Source: Cyclobacteriaceae bacterium
GTDB taxonomy: Bacteria > Bacteroidota > Bacteroidia > Cytophagales > Cyclobacteriaceae
Assembly (NCBI GenBank): GCA_016787645.1
Contig: JAEUUF010000022.1
Coordinates: 310,001-374,000 of the forward strand
Length of the DNA stretch: 64,000 bases
Reading direction: 5' to 3'
Shown: positions 52,496-60,847 of the stretch, in pieces
Numbering within the stretch: the stretch's first letter is position 1
Layout: every line of letters begins with the position of its first letter
Program-made: the position numbers and the translations under genes
Notes under the pieces: generated by a model
Seen by the model: the letters and a program-made list of their open reading frames with translations, nothing else
The model's database searches: none
What the model was told of the DNA's origin: nothing

Positions 52496-53887
52496 ATGGC
52501 AAACTTTGATCTTATCGTAATTGGCTCCGGCCCCGGTGGTTATGTCGCCGCCATCCGCGCATCACAACTTGGTATGAAAGTCGGCGTGGTGGAGAAAGCT
52601 GAACTCGGTGGCATCTGTCTCAACTGGGGCTGCATACCCACGAAGGCCTTGTTGAAGAGTGCGAACGTGTTTGAATACTTGCAGCATGCTGCTGATTACG
52701 GAATCCAGGTGAAAGAAGCTGTGCCCGACATGGCCGCCATGGTGAAGCGCAGCCGCGACGTAGCCGGTGCCATGAGCAAAGGCGTACAGTTCCTTTTTAA
52801 GAAGAACAAAATCGAGCAACTCAGCGGTCACGGCAAGCTCAAAAAAGGTAACAAGGTTGAAGTCACTGATGCGAGCGGAAAGAAGACGGATTACGAAGCC
52901 AAACATATCATCCTCGCCACCGGAGGTCGTTCACGCGAACTGCCGGCCATGAAGATTGACGGGAAGAAAATCATCGGTTACCGCGAGGCCATGGTATTGC
53001 CGCAACGGCCCCAGCGCATGCTCGTGGTGGGTTCCGGTGCGATCGGTGTTGAGTTCGCTTATTTCTACAATACGATTGGCACCGAAGTGACCATCGTAGA
53101 ATTCCTGCCACGCATCGTGCCGGTGGAAGATGAAGAAGTATCGAAGGCCCTCGACAAGTCGTTCAAGAAAGCTGGAATCACCATCCATGTCAATTCAGAA
53201 GTAACCAAGGTCGATACCAGCGGTCCTCATTGCATTTCCACCGTTAAAACACCTACGGGTGAAATCAAGATTGAGACCGACGTTGTTCTCTCCGCAGTAG
53301 GCATCGCAACCAACCTGGAGAACCTCGGATTGGAAGAAGTCGGTGTGAAGACGGACAAGGGCAAGGTGATTGTTGATGACTTCGGCAAAACCAACGTACC
53401 CGGAGTATACGCTATTGGCGACATCACCCGCGGTCCCGCGCTGGCACACGTTGCATCCGCAGAAGGCATTGTTTGTGTGGAGAAGATCGCCGGCCAGAAC
53501 CCCGAGCCCATTAATTACAACAACATCCCGGGATGTACCTACTGCTCGCCTGAGATTGCTTCAGTTGGCTACACCGAGGAAGCGGCCAAGAAAGCTGGTT
53601 ACCAAATCAAAGTTGGAAAATTCCCCTTCACCGCTTCAGGCAAGGCGAAAGCTGCAGGTGCTGCTGACGGATTCGTGAAATTAATCTTCGACGCGAAGTA
53701 TGGGGAGTGGCTCGGCGCGCACTTTATCGGCGCCAACGTTACTGAAATGATCGCCGAAGTAGTGGTGGCCCGCAAACTGGAAACGACGGGGCATGAGATC
53801 ATCAAATCTATCCATCCGCACCCCACCATGAGCGAGGCTATTATGGAGGCCGCTGCGGCCGCATATGGTGAAGTGATTCACCTCTAA
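52496..53887 (+). CDS. lpdA: Dihydrolipoyl dehydrogenase
   Basis: This 463-aa FAD disulfide oxidoreductase reoxidises dihydrolipoyl groups of 2-oxoacid dehydrogenases and the glycine cleavage H protein. FAD motif VIGSGPGGYVAAIRA, redox disulfide GGICLNWGCIPTKALL, NAD motif VVGSGAIGVEFAYFY, second FAD motif YAIGDITRG, and the C-terminal catalytic His-Glu region SIHPHPTMSEA are all present. It is not next to genes for a dehydrogenase complex. Confident. Confidence 0.97.
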   Translation: MANFDLIVIGSGPGGYVAAIRASQLGMKVGVVEKAELGGICLNWGCIPTKALLKSANVFEYLQHAADYGIQVKEAVPDMAAMVKRSRDVAGAMSKGVQFLFKKNKIEQLSGHGKLKKGNKVEVTDASGKKTDYEAKHIILATGGRSRELPAMKIDGKKIIGYREAMVLPQRPQRMLVVGSGAIGVEFAYFYNTIGTEVTIVEFLPRIVPVEDEEVSKALDKSFKKAGITIHVNSEVTKVDTSGPHCISTVKTPTGEIKIETDVVLSAVGIATNLENLGLEEVGVKTDKGKVIVDDFGKTNVPGVYAIGDITRGPALAHVASAEGIVCVEKIAGQNPEPINYNNIPGCTYCSPEIASVGYTEEAAKKAGYQIKVGKFPFTASGKAKAAGAADGFVKLIFDAKYGEWLGAHFIGANVTEMIAEVVVARKLETTGHEIIKSIHPHPTMSEAIMEAAAAAYGEVIHL

Positions 53888-54316
53888 GGCTTAGCGTACC
53901 CACAACAGGCTATATGGTTGCCAGCCATTGGCAAAGTCCAGTTGGTAACGTCGGTCTAACGCCAAATCAGTTGCCTTAAAGCGCTGGCTGTTCATCCAAC
54001 GGCCAAATCCATGCAAGTACCATTTGACCGGTATGAATGGCAACGCGTCATGTGCGCGAGGTTGTCATTAAGCGTATGAGCCATTTCCCATTTAAATTCT
54101 ATCAGCACCGTGCCCGGGTATTTGGTGTACTGATTGTGTTGAGCCTCGTGGCCTATTTTCTCTTTCGTGCTATCCTGGGGTAGGGTTCGCTGGGGCTTAC
54201 CCATTGGGGTGAAACTTCAATGCGCAGGAAAATCTTACATGGGATAGAACCATAAAGTTGTTCGATGGCGTCACAGGCCCTCAGAAGCCACCTTTGAGCA
54301 ACCAACCACTACTTGA
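53888..54316. other. 429-bp stretch between lpdA and the nuclease-like gene
   Basis: It holds a weak inverted repeat TTGCCA/TGGCAA (53918-53934) without a T tract and a possible short membrane-protein gene at 54037-54183. Nothing else is supported. Confidence 0.5.
54037..54183 (+). CDS. Possible short single-pass membrane protein
   Basis: A 48-codon frame (35 codons if ATG 54076 is used) ends with a basic segment, FYQHRARV, followed by a clean hydrophobic helix, FGVLIVLSLVAYFLF, and a short tail RAILG. The positive-inside layout looks like a genuine small membrane protein, but there is no homology that I recognise and no promoter box. The other strand here has only a polar frame with no features. 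Confidence 0.4.
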   Translation: MATRHVREVVIKRMSHFPFKFYQHRARVFGVLIVLSLVAYFLFRAILG

Positions 54317-54808
54317 ATGAAAACTGTGAAGTTGATTCTCATTCTCTTCCTCCTTCCCTGGATAGCGAGAGCAGAAGAAAAAATCCTGGGCACCGTAAGT
54401 GAGGTCATTGACGGCAACACGATCCTGGTCGAGACCCGTTCGGGTGAATCGTACAAGGTCCTGCTTCACGGCATTGATAGCCCCGAACCCGGCCAGCCAC
54501 ACGCAGACCAGTCGACGCAATTCTTAAAGCAACTGCTGCTCCGTAAGCATGTCACCATTACCCTGCGCGGTCGGGACCGTCATGGAAACCGCCTGGGTGA
54601 AATTCATATTGATGGCTCACCCGACCCTCGTCATGAAATGGTGAAGGCTGGCATGGCCTGGACCGACGAGAAACAGGCAGACCCGGAACTCGAAGCCCTC
54701 AAAGAAGAAGCTCGACAAAAAAATATTGGCCTTTGGCAGGAGGAAAATCCCACACCACCGTGGACCTACCGGCGACAGCAAACCATGCTGGAAGCCAAGG
54801 GGAGTTGA
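54317..54808 (+). CDS. Secreted thermonuclease-fold (SNc) protein with altered active site
   Basis: This 163-aa protein has a signal peptide (to about ARA, residue 19) and an SNc OB-fold: VSEVIDGNTILVE, LLHGIDSPEPG, GRDRHGNRLGEI and GLWQEENPTPPWTYRR. Compared with staphylococcal nuclease, Asp19, Asp40 and Glu43 are kept (D32, D54, E57), but Asp21 is Asn34, the Arg35 position appears to be Leu49, and the Arg87 position reads Asn with Arg one residue later. Hydrolysis of nucleic acid is therefore uncertain; it may bind rather than cut. It stands alone on the plus strand. Confidence 0.85.
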   Translation: MKTVKLILILFLLPWIARAEEKILGTVSEVIDGNTILVETRSGESYKVLLHGIDSPEPGQPHADQSTQFLKQLLLRKHVTITLRGRDRHGNRLGEIHIDGSPDPRHEMVKAGMAWTDEKQADPELEALKEEARQKNIGLWQEENPTPPWTYRRQQTMLEAKGS

Positions 54809-54840
54809 GCGGCATTGCACGGTCAAAGTTTACCCACTCC

Positions 54841-54875
54841 TGGCTATTGGCTTTTGGCGGTTAGCATTTGGCTAA
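54841..54875. repeat. Degenerate heptamer tandem repeat
   Basis: Five 7-bp units in register: TGGCTAT, TGGCTTT, TGGCGGT, TAGCATT, TGGCTAA. It lies between the nuclease-like gene and a small secreted protein gene. The last part also forms GTTAGC/GCTAAC. Confidence 0.5.
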
Positions 54876-54926
54876 CTCACCCATTGCGCTACACAATATC
54901 CAAAGTGAAATGCCGTTGTTCATTTC

Positions 54927-55268
54927 ATGAAGAAATTTGCATGGTGTCTATTGGCTTTTCTCGTTACGATGGGCTTTTGGGTAACTGCACAGGAGGCGCC
55001 CAACTCGCGGGAGCCGGGTCGGAGCCGGGGTGTACACAGTGCCCGGCACGCTAAGTCGATCAAGCACAAACGGCAAAAGGTGGAGCATACGGCCCAGTAT
55101 GAATTCTACGAACGCGTTGAGCAAGCGGCGAAAGAAAAGCAGCGCATTCTCAAGTACCTTGACAAGCGGCAATTTAAGGACCACCGGTACTTTGGCCACA
55201 AGAGAATTCCCAAGAAGCGGCCACCGCATAAGATGAGGTACTGTAATGAGTGCGGGGTAAGGCACTAA
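54927..55268 (+). CDS. Small basic secreted protein, unknown function
   Basis: This 113-aa protein has a signal peptide (MKKFAWCLLAFLVTMGFWV, cleaved near TAQ at residue 22). The mature part is strongly basic, with many Lys, Arg and His residues, a short helical centre (YEFYERVEQAAKEKQRILKY) and the ending YCNECGVRH with a CxxC pair. No family is recognised. It follows a heptamer repeat and has no clear operon partner; deoC starts 79 bp downstream. Confidence 0.62.
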   Translation: MKKFAWCLLAFLVTMGFWVTAQEAPNSREPGRSRGVHSARHAKSIKHKRQKVEHTAQYEFYERVEQAAKEKQRILKYLDKRQFKDHRYFGHKRIPKKRPPHKMRYCNECGVRH

Positions 55269-55346
55269 GAGGGGTCGGGGGTCAGGGGCCCCCTGTTAAG
55301 GTGAAAGCCTCGCAATCATTTCGTAATATCGTGCTCCATTTCCTCC

Positions 55347-55997
55347 ATGGAACTGAACCGATATATCGAACATACCGTACTCAGCCCCACCCTGAAGATT
55401 GGTGACATCGATCGGGTCGTCGAGGAAGCACGGCGATACAATTTCCTGGGCGTATGCGTCCCTCCTTTCTGGGTAAAGCGCGCCAAACGCGAGGCTGGTT
55501 CAGATCCCATTACCGTGGTTACCGTCGCCGGCTTTCCCCTGGGCTACAACCTGACTGAAACCAAGATTGATGAAATCAACCGGGCCATCGGCAATGGTGC
55601 CAACGAGGTGGATATCGTCTGGAATATCAGTGCCTTCAAGACGGGCATGCCCTGGACCAAGATTGAAATCGCCAAATGTGCCAAGGCCTGCCATGATCAG
55701 CACGCTTTGCTCAAGGTCATCATCGAAACGGCCTATCTCGCCGATGACGAAATCAAACAGGCGTGCGCCCTTTGTGCTGATGCGGGGGCTGATTTTGTAA
55801 AGACCAGCACCGGCTTTGCTCCTTCTGGCGCCAAAATAGAACACATTCAACTGATGCGTGCTTCCCTCCCGCCAACCGTCGGCATCAAGGCTTCGGGTGG
55901 GATCAAAACACGCGAGCAGGCACTTCAATTGATTGCCGCTGGCGCCGACCGGATTGGCACTTCTTCGGCTGTTTCCATGATGACTCCATCCACCTGA
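55347..55997 (+). CDS. deoC: Deoxyribose-phosphate aldolase
   Basis: This 216-aa class I aldolase cleaves deoxyribose 5-phosphate to glyceraldehyde 3-phosphate and acetaldehyde. The TIM barrel shows VAGFPLGYN, GANEVDIVWN, the Schiff-base lysine in FVKTSTGF, and the proton-relay lysine in GIKASGGIK. A GapN-like dehydrogenase that could use glyceraldehyde 3-phosphate follows 17 bp later, which suggests a functional pair. ATG start. Confident. Confidence 0.95.
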   Translation: MELNRYIEHTVLSPTLKIGDIDRVVEEARRYNFLGVCVPPFWVKRAKREAGSDPITVVTVAGFPLGYNLTETKIDEINRAIGNGANEVDIVWNISAFKTGMPWTKIEIAKCAKACHDQHALLKVIIETAYLADDEIKQACALCADAGADFVKTSTGFAPSGAKIEHIQLMRASLPPTVGIKASGGIKTREQALQLIAAGADRIGTSSAVSMMTPST

Positions 55998-56013
55998 ACT
56001 CAACCCCTTCTCA

Positions 56014-57624
56014 ATGACTCCTGAATTTTTCCCTTTGGAAGAAGCTATTCCAGCTTCCGCCCGCATTCCCGATTACCTCGAACAGCGCGAATACCTGATC
56101 AACGGCAAGCTTCGCAGCTGGGCAGGCGAATTGAACCCGGTCGCGAGCCCGATCTTCGTGAAGACCGCTTCTGGCCTTACTCAGAAAATCATTGGCAGCA
56201 CGCCGTTGCTTACTTCGCGTGAAGCCCTGGAGGCGCTGGACGCCGCAGTGGCCGCCTATGACCTTGGTCATGGTGCCTGGCCGCGCATGACGGTAATTGA
56301 GCGCATCGAGCACGTGGAGCGATTCCTTGTACGTATGCGCGAGCAACGGACGCTCGTGGTAAACTTGCTCATGTGGGAGATTGGCAAAAGCCAAAAGGAT
56401 TCGGAAAAGGAATTCGACCGCACCTGTGATTACATCCTCGATACGATCCGCGCTTTGAAAGAGCTCGATCGGAATTCATCGCGATTCATCGAAGAGCAAG
56501 GGATCATGGGACAAATCCGGCGGGTGCCGCTGGGGGTCGCCCTCTGCATGGGTCCCTACAATTACCCGCTCAACGAAACCTTCACGACCTTGTTCCCTGC
56601 ACTCATCATGGGAAACACCGTCGTCTTTAAGCCGGCAAAGTATGGCGTATTGCTCATCCGTCCATTACTTGAGGCGTTCCGTGATTGCTTCCCCCCCGGG
56701 GTCATCAACATCATCTATGGGCGCGGCCGGGAAACGGTAGGCGCACTGATGGAGACGGGCAAGCTCGACGTATTCGCCTTCATCGGCACGAACAAAGGCG
56801 CCAACGACCTGAAGAAATTGCATCCGAAACCGCACCGGATGAAAGCCATCCTTGGCCTCGATGCCAAGAACCCGGCCATCATCCTGCCGGATGCCGACAT
56901 GGACAATGCGGTGGCAGAATGTGTCACGGGCACATTGTCGTTCAATGGCCAGCGGTGCACCGCATTGAAGATTCTTTTCGTTCACAAAACAGTAGTTGCC
57001 GAGTTTATCAAACGGTATTGCGAAGCTATCACGCGGCTGAAAGCCGGTATGCCCTGGGAACCTGGCGTTTCCATCACGCCGCTGCCGGAGCCCGGTAAGA
57101 CTGACTACCTGAAAGGGTTGGTGGACGATGCTCTGGCCAATGGTGCACGAATACTTAACCCCGGGGGCGGTACCATCGACCGTACTTACTTCCATCCCAC
57201 CGTGCTGTTTCCGGTGAATGACAAGATGAGAATCTATTACGAAGAGCAGTTCGGTCCTGTGGTTCCCATCGTACCCTTCGACAGTGATGAAGAACCCGTG
57301 CGGTATGTGCTCAACTCACACTTTGGTCAGCAGCTAAGCATCTTCGGTACCGATTCCAAACGTATTGCACGATACATTGATGATTTCTCCAACCAGGTGG
57401 GACGCATCAACCTCAACACGCAATGCCAGCGCGGGCCGGATTCCTTCCCGTTCAATGGCAGAAAGGATTCCGCGGAAGGCACCCTGTCGGTAGCCGATGC
57501 CTTGCGGGTGTTTTCCATCCGCACGCTGGTGGCCGCAAAAACCACGGAGGGGAACAAGAAGATTGTCGGGCAGATTCTACGCAATCGCGAGTCAGCTTTT
57601 CTGACTACGGACTACATTTTCTAA
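56014..57624 (+). CDS. GapN-like aldehyde dehydrogenase (NADP-glyceraldehyde-3-phosphate dehydrogenase family)
   Basis: This 536-aa ALDH-fold protein resembles non-phosphorylating GAPDH. The nucleophile C315 lies in FNGQRCTALK, and the cofactor region MGPYNYPLNETF is typical. The usual general base in ELGGK is missing: the segment reads GLDAKNPAII with Gly281 where the glutamate is expected. Activity may rely on another base or differ from standard GapN. It is longer than most ALDHs because of an N-terminal extension. It follows deoC (17-bp gap) and precedes acyP (6-bp gap), consistent with one operon handling triose phosphate. Confidence 0.83.
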   Translation: MTPEFFPLEEAIPASARIPDYLEQREYLINGKLRSWAGELNPVASPIFVKTASGLTQKIIGSTPLLTSREALEALDAAVAAYDLGHGAWPRMTVIERIEHVERFLVRMREQRTLVVNLLMWEIGKSQKDSEKEFDRTCDYILDTIRALKELDRNSSRFIEEQGIMGQIRRVPLGVALCMGPYNYPLNETFTTLFPALIMGNTVVFKPAKYGVLLIRPLLEAFRDCFPPGVINIIYGRGRETVGALMETGKLDVFAFIGTNKGANDLKKLHPKPHRMKAILGLDAKNPAIILPDADMDNAVAECVTGTLSFNGQRCTALKILFVHKTVVAEFIKRYCEAITRLKAGMPWEPGVSITPLPEPGKTDYLKGLVDDALANGARILNPGGGTIDRTYFHPTVLFPVNDKMRIYYEEQFGPVVPIVPFDSDEEPVRYVLNSHFGQQLSIFGTDSKRIARYIDDFSNQVGRINLNTQCQRGPDSFPFNGRKDSAEGTLSVADALRVFSIRTLVAAKTTEGNKKIVGQILRNRESAFLTTDYIF

Positions 57625-57630
57625 TCACCC

Positions 57631-57900
57631 ATGAAGTCGGTCACGATTCGTGTCACCGGAAAAGTTCAGGGAGTTTTTTTCCGAGCCTCCACGAAGGATG
57701 AGGCTGATCGCCTTGGGCTATCGGGCTTTGTTCGCAACGAGCCTGATGGCAGCGTCTACATTGAGGCCGAAGGCAGCGAAGAGATGATTCTTAGCTTCGA
57801 ACAATGGTGCCGGAAAGGTCCTTCGCGGGCCCGGGTGGTGACGTTCGTCATTGAACAATCAACACCGAAGGGGTATGTTGGATTCAAGATTGCGCGGTAA
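57631..57900 (+). CDS. acyP: Acylphosphatase
   Basis: This 89-aa protein has the two acylphosphatase signatures: GKVQGVFFRAST, with the phosphate-binding arginine, and GFVRNEPDGSVYIEAEG, with the catalytic asparagine. It hydrolyses acyl phosphates such as 1,3-bisphosphoglycerate, fitting its place after a GAPDH-like gene. Its stop overlaps the start of the ion-channel gene by one base (TAATG). Confidence 0.95.
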   Translation: MKSVTIRVTGKVQGVFFRASTKDEADRLGLSGFVRNEPDGSVYIEAEGSEEMILSFEQWCRKGPSRARVVTFVIEQSTPKGYVGFKIAR

Positions 57901-58595
57901 TGCCATTCAATAAATTGATTCAAAAGAATAAGGAATTCTGGACGAGGGATCGCAGCCTCTCGGCACTGCTGGTCTATGTCATCGTGAATACCTTCCTTGT
58001 CATTCCCTTTGTTCACTTCCGGGCGGGAGAGATATCCTATTCGGTCATTTATTCATTGATTCTGGTCTCCGGTGTTTTCGCGTTTGGTGCCGGCCTGCAC
58101 GCCAAACTCGCTATCCTGCTGTTGGCTATCGTTTCTTTCATCGTGCGGTGGATGCTTCTGATTCACCCGGTCGCCCCGGTACGTATTGCCGATGACATTC
58201 TCTCCATCACTTTCTACGCTTGCCTCATTGCCTTTGTCACGTGGCACATTTTCCGGGAAGGCGACATCACTTTTCACCGTATCCAGGGCGCGATTGCCGT
58301 ATACATGATTATTGGGCTGATTTTTTCAAAGGCCTACCACCTGATTTTCCTCCTGGATCCCAATGCATTTACGATGCCGACCCTGCAGGAAGATGCCGAA
58401 TCCTTCTATTCACGATTTATTTACTTCAGCTATGTGACAATGACCACACTCGGGTATGGCGACATAATTGCCGTGAACCTGGGCGCAAAGTCGCTGGTCA
58501 TGATCGAGGGACTCATTGGCCAGTTGTTCCCGGCCATCATGATTACCCGGTTGGTGACGCTGGAACTCGAGTACCGAAAGAATCGAAAGGGTTGA
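57900..58595 (+). CDS. Potassium channel of the two-helix pore type
   Basis: This 231-aa membrane protein has about four N-terminal helices and then a pore unit: helix, the selectivity filter TTLGYGD and a final helix (about residues 165-225). It lacks a cytoplasmic RCK/TrkA-N domain and a visible voltage-sensor arginine ladder, so gating is unclear. One-base overlap with acyP indicates co-translation, an unusual pairing with no obvious functional link. It ends 23 bp before the convergent glutamate-synthase-like gene. Confidence 0.88.
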   Translation: MPFNKLIQKNKEFWTRDRSLSALLVYVIVNTFLVIPFVHFRAGEISYSVIYSLILVSGVFAFGAGLHAKLAILLLAIVSFIVRWMLLIHPVAPVRIADDILSITFYACLIAFVTWHIFREGDITFHRIQGAIAVYMIIGLIFSKAYHLIFLLDPNAFTMPTLQEDAESFYSRFIYFSYVTMTTLGYGDIIAVNLGAKSLVMIEGLIGQLFPAIMITRLVTLELEYRKNRKG

Positions 58596-58618
58596 TTTCG
58601 GCGGATCCTTTCAAAGAC

Positions 58619-60211
58619 CTACGCCACTTCAAACGACTCTGCTGAGGCCTTCTTCATGTACCCTTCGTAGTCAAAAGGAATATCTCCGCCTTCAAGAAGG
58701 CAGCCTTCAGGGATGGTCGGAAAAATTTCCTCATACGTCTTCACCATGTTCATGAAGACACGACGATAAACGTGTGTACGGTTAATCTTCTCCGGGTTGT
58801 CGATTCCCATGGCGCCCATCAATTCCACGAAACTCTCCACGGTATTTTTGTGAAAATTGGCCACGCGTCCTTTTTTGTCTTCCACCACAAGTCCTTTCAT
58901 GAAATACGGGTCTTGTGTGGCCACACCCGTCGGGCATGTGTTTTTGTTGCACTCCAATGCCTGGATGCAGCCCAGGGCCATCATCATGGCGCGGGCGCAG
59001 TTGCACGTATCCGCACCAAGGGACATGGCGCGGAGAATATGGAAGCCGGTGAGGACTTTTCCCGAAGCAATGATTTTCATTTCGTCGCGGATGCCGAAGC
59101 CGCGCAACGAATTGTCAACAAAGGCAAGCGCGTCGAGCAACGGCATACCCACGAAATTGGTGAACTCGGGGGGCGCTGCGCCAGTTCCGCCTTCACCTCC
59201 GTCCACAGTGATAAAATCCGGATAGATCTTATGCTTCACCATCGCTTTACAGATGGAGAGGAACTCGGTCTTGCGGCCAATACAAAGCTTGAACCCAATG
59301 GGTTTGCCGCCCGACAATTCCCTGAGGCGGCGAATAAATTGCAGCAGTTCCACGGGCGTACTGAAGGCGCTGTGAAATGGCGGTGAGAAAACCGTTGTGC
59401 CCGGTTCTACCAGGCGGATGGCCGCAATCTCGGGTGTGTTCTTTTTGGCAGGCAAAATACCGCCGTGACCCGGTTTGGCTCCCTGCGACAATTTAATTTC
59501 AACCATCTTGACATTTGGACGGGTGGCGTTTGTCTTGAACGCTTCGTCGGAAAACTTTCCATCCCTTGTCCGCGCGCCGAAATATCCCGTACCAATTTGC
59601 CAGATTATATCGCCACCGGGTTCAAGGTGATAAGGACTGAGTCCGCCTTCCCCGGTGTTATGGGCAAAGTTACCAATCTTGGCGCCTGCGTTCAGTGCCA
59701 GGATCGCGTTCTTGCTCAACGATCCGAAACTCATGGCGGACACATTAAGCACACTCATGGCATAAGGCTGCTTGCATTCCTTGCCGCCAAACAGGATCCG
59801 CGGGTTGTGATCCATGTGATGAAAATCCTTGGGTGCGATCGAGTGTGTAATCCACTCGTAGCCTTCCGCATAGACGTCCAATTGAGTTCCAAATGGAACG
59901 GTATCGATTTGCTTCTTGGCCCGTTGATAAATCACGGAGCGCTCGTTACGATTGATCGGCGCGCCATCCGTGTCCGACTCCACAAAATATTGCTGAATCT
60001 TCGGCCGCAAATCTTCAAAAACATATCGCAGTCGGCCTGCAACCGGAAAATTGATTCGTATAGACTGCCGCTTTTGCACCATGTCCTGGATGCCCATGAC
60101 AATAACTGGGCCCACGATTACAAAAAGGAAAAGGACATCAGTCCAATAGAAAGACCAATAAATAAGCAGTGCCGTAACGGCGATGCTGCCGATGATGAAC
60201 CACTTTCTCAT
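58619..60211 (-). CDS. Membrane-anchored FMN-binding glutamate synthase-like protein
   Basis: This 530-aa protein has two N-terminal membrane helices (about residues 5-45) and the FMN/glutamate synthase central domain: NTGEGGLSPYH, LSQGAKPGHGG, VDGGEGGTGAAPPEF and the cysteine set CIQALECNKNTCPTG for an iron-sulfur cluster. The amidotransferase domain of true GltB is absent. Proteins of this group are widespread, but their substrate is not settled; they could use ammonia or act as methylamine-glutamate synthase-like enzymes. Monocistronic by position. Confidence 0.88.
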   Translation of the reverse strand: MRKWFIIGSIAVTALLIYWSFYWTDVLFLFVIVGPVIVMGIQDMVQKRQSIRINFPVAGRLRYVFEDLRPKIQQYFVESDTDGAPINRNERSVIYQRAKKQIDTVPFGTQLDVYAEGYEWITHSIAPKDFHHMDHNPRILFGGKECKQPYAMSVLNVSAMSFGSLSKNAILALNAGAKIGNFAHNTGEGGLSPYHLEPGGDIIWQIGTGYFGARTRDGKFSDEAFKTNATRPNVKMVEIKLSQGAKPGHGGILPAKKNTPEIAAIRLVEPGTTVFSPPFHSAFSTPVELLQFIRRLRELSGGKPIGFKLCIGRKTEFLSICKAMVKHKIYPDFITVDGGEGGTGAAPPEFTNFVGMPLLDALAFVDNSLRGFGIRDEMKIIASGKVLTGFHILRAMSLGADTCNCARAMMMALGCIQALECNKNTCPTGVATQDPYFMKGLVVEDKKGRVANFHKNTVESFVELMGAMGIDNPEKINRTHVYRRVFMNMVKTYEEIFPTIPEGCLLEGGDIPFDYEGYMKKASAESFEVA

Positions 60212-60279
60212 GATTTGCGGTTTAGGGGTTTGTCAAATATAAGAATTTGACGGTGAGATGCGGGAAGATCAAAAAGCGC

Positions 60280-60777
60280 TCAGGCGACACGCATGATGCC
60301 TTTCTGTTTGTGAATCTTCACTTCGAACCGGTCCAGCATGACCGCATTCATACGGTTGGCGGCCAGGTGAACGGTATGAATTTCAGGCAAAAAAACGGTC
60401 AGATCCAGTACGGCTTGCGCAAATTGCATCTCACGGCAAAGGCGCGAGGTCCACTCCTGGAAGGTCTGTTGCCAATCTTCCTCATACTTTTCACTGTGAT
60501 CACGGCCATCCCACAGGAACGCCAGCTGATTGTCGCCATACTTGAACCGGTAGACGGCAGCAAGGGTCTCATAGAACGAGTAAAGTGAATCAAGACTGCG
60601 CGGAAGGTAATTGGCTATCTTCTCACTAAAGTCATCATTCAAACCGAGCGGGTTGTGTACGTGCTGATACGTGGTAACGGCCTGGTCGATGAGTAGCGTA
60701 AGGAGACGGTCCCTTATTCGAAGCTGGGCGCCTTCGAGGAGGTAATTCTTATCATGCGGAAAGAATTTCCTTACCAA
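60280..60777 (-). CDS. Conserved-looking cytoplasmic protein of unknown function
   Basis: This 165-aa soluble, mainly helical protein has features such as LYSFYETLAAVYRFKYGDNQ and FLWDGRDHSEKYEEDW, and carries no signal or membrane segment. I do not recognise a family. It follows msrC on the same strand after 70 bp and may share the ileS-lspA-msrC transcript. Its starting valine/methionine choice (ATG 60777) is the only long option. Confidence 0.65.
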   Translation of the reverse strand: MVRKFFPHDKNYLLEGAQLRIRDRLLTLLIDQAVTTYQHVHNPLGLNDDFSEKIANYLPRSLDSLYSFYETLAAVYRFKYGDNQLAFLWDGRDHSEKYEEDWQQTFQEWTSRLCREMQFAQAVLDLTVFLPEIHTVHLAANRMNAVMLDRFEVKIHKQKGIMRVA

Positions 60778-60847
60778 TCCGTTAAGGGTTTTACAAAGGT
60801 AGGAAAAAAGGCGCGTACTGCTCAGGATCTAATCCAGGCTGTCCAAA

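Noticed and set aside
53918-53934. Inverted repeat TTGCCA/TGGCAA as an lpdA terminator
   Set aside because: Six-bp stem with no T tract.
53992-54204. 70-codon minus-strand frame in the gap after lpdA
   Set aside because: Polar, no motif, no promoter box; the plus-strand frame with a membrane helix is a better, though still weak, candidate.
59465-60250. 261-codon plus-strand frame opposite the glutamate-synthase-like gene
   Set aside because: Overlaps a well-supported minus-strand gene; no motif in its own translation.
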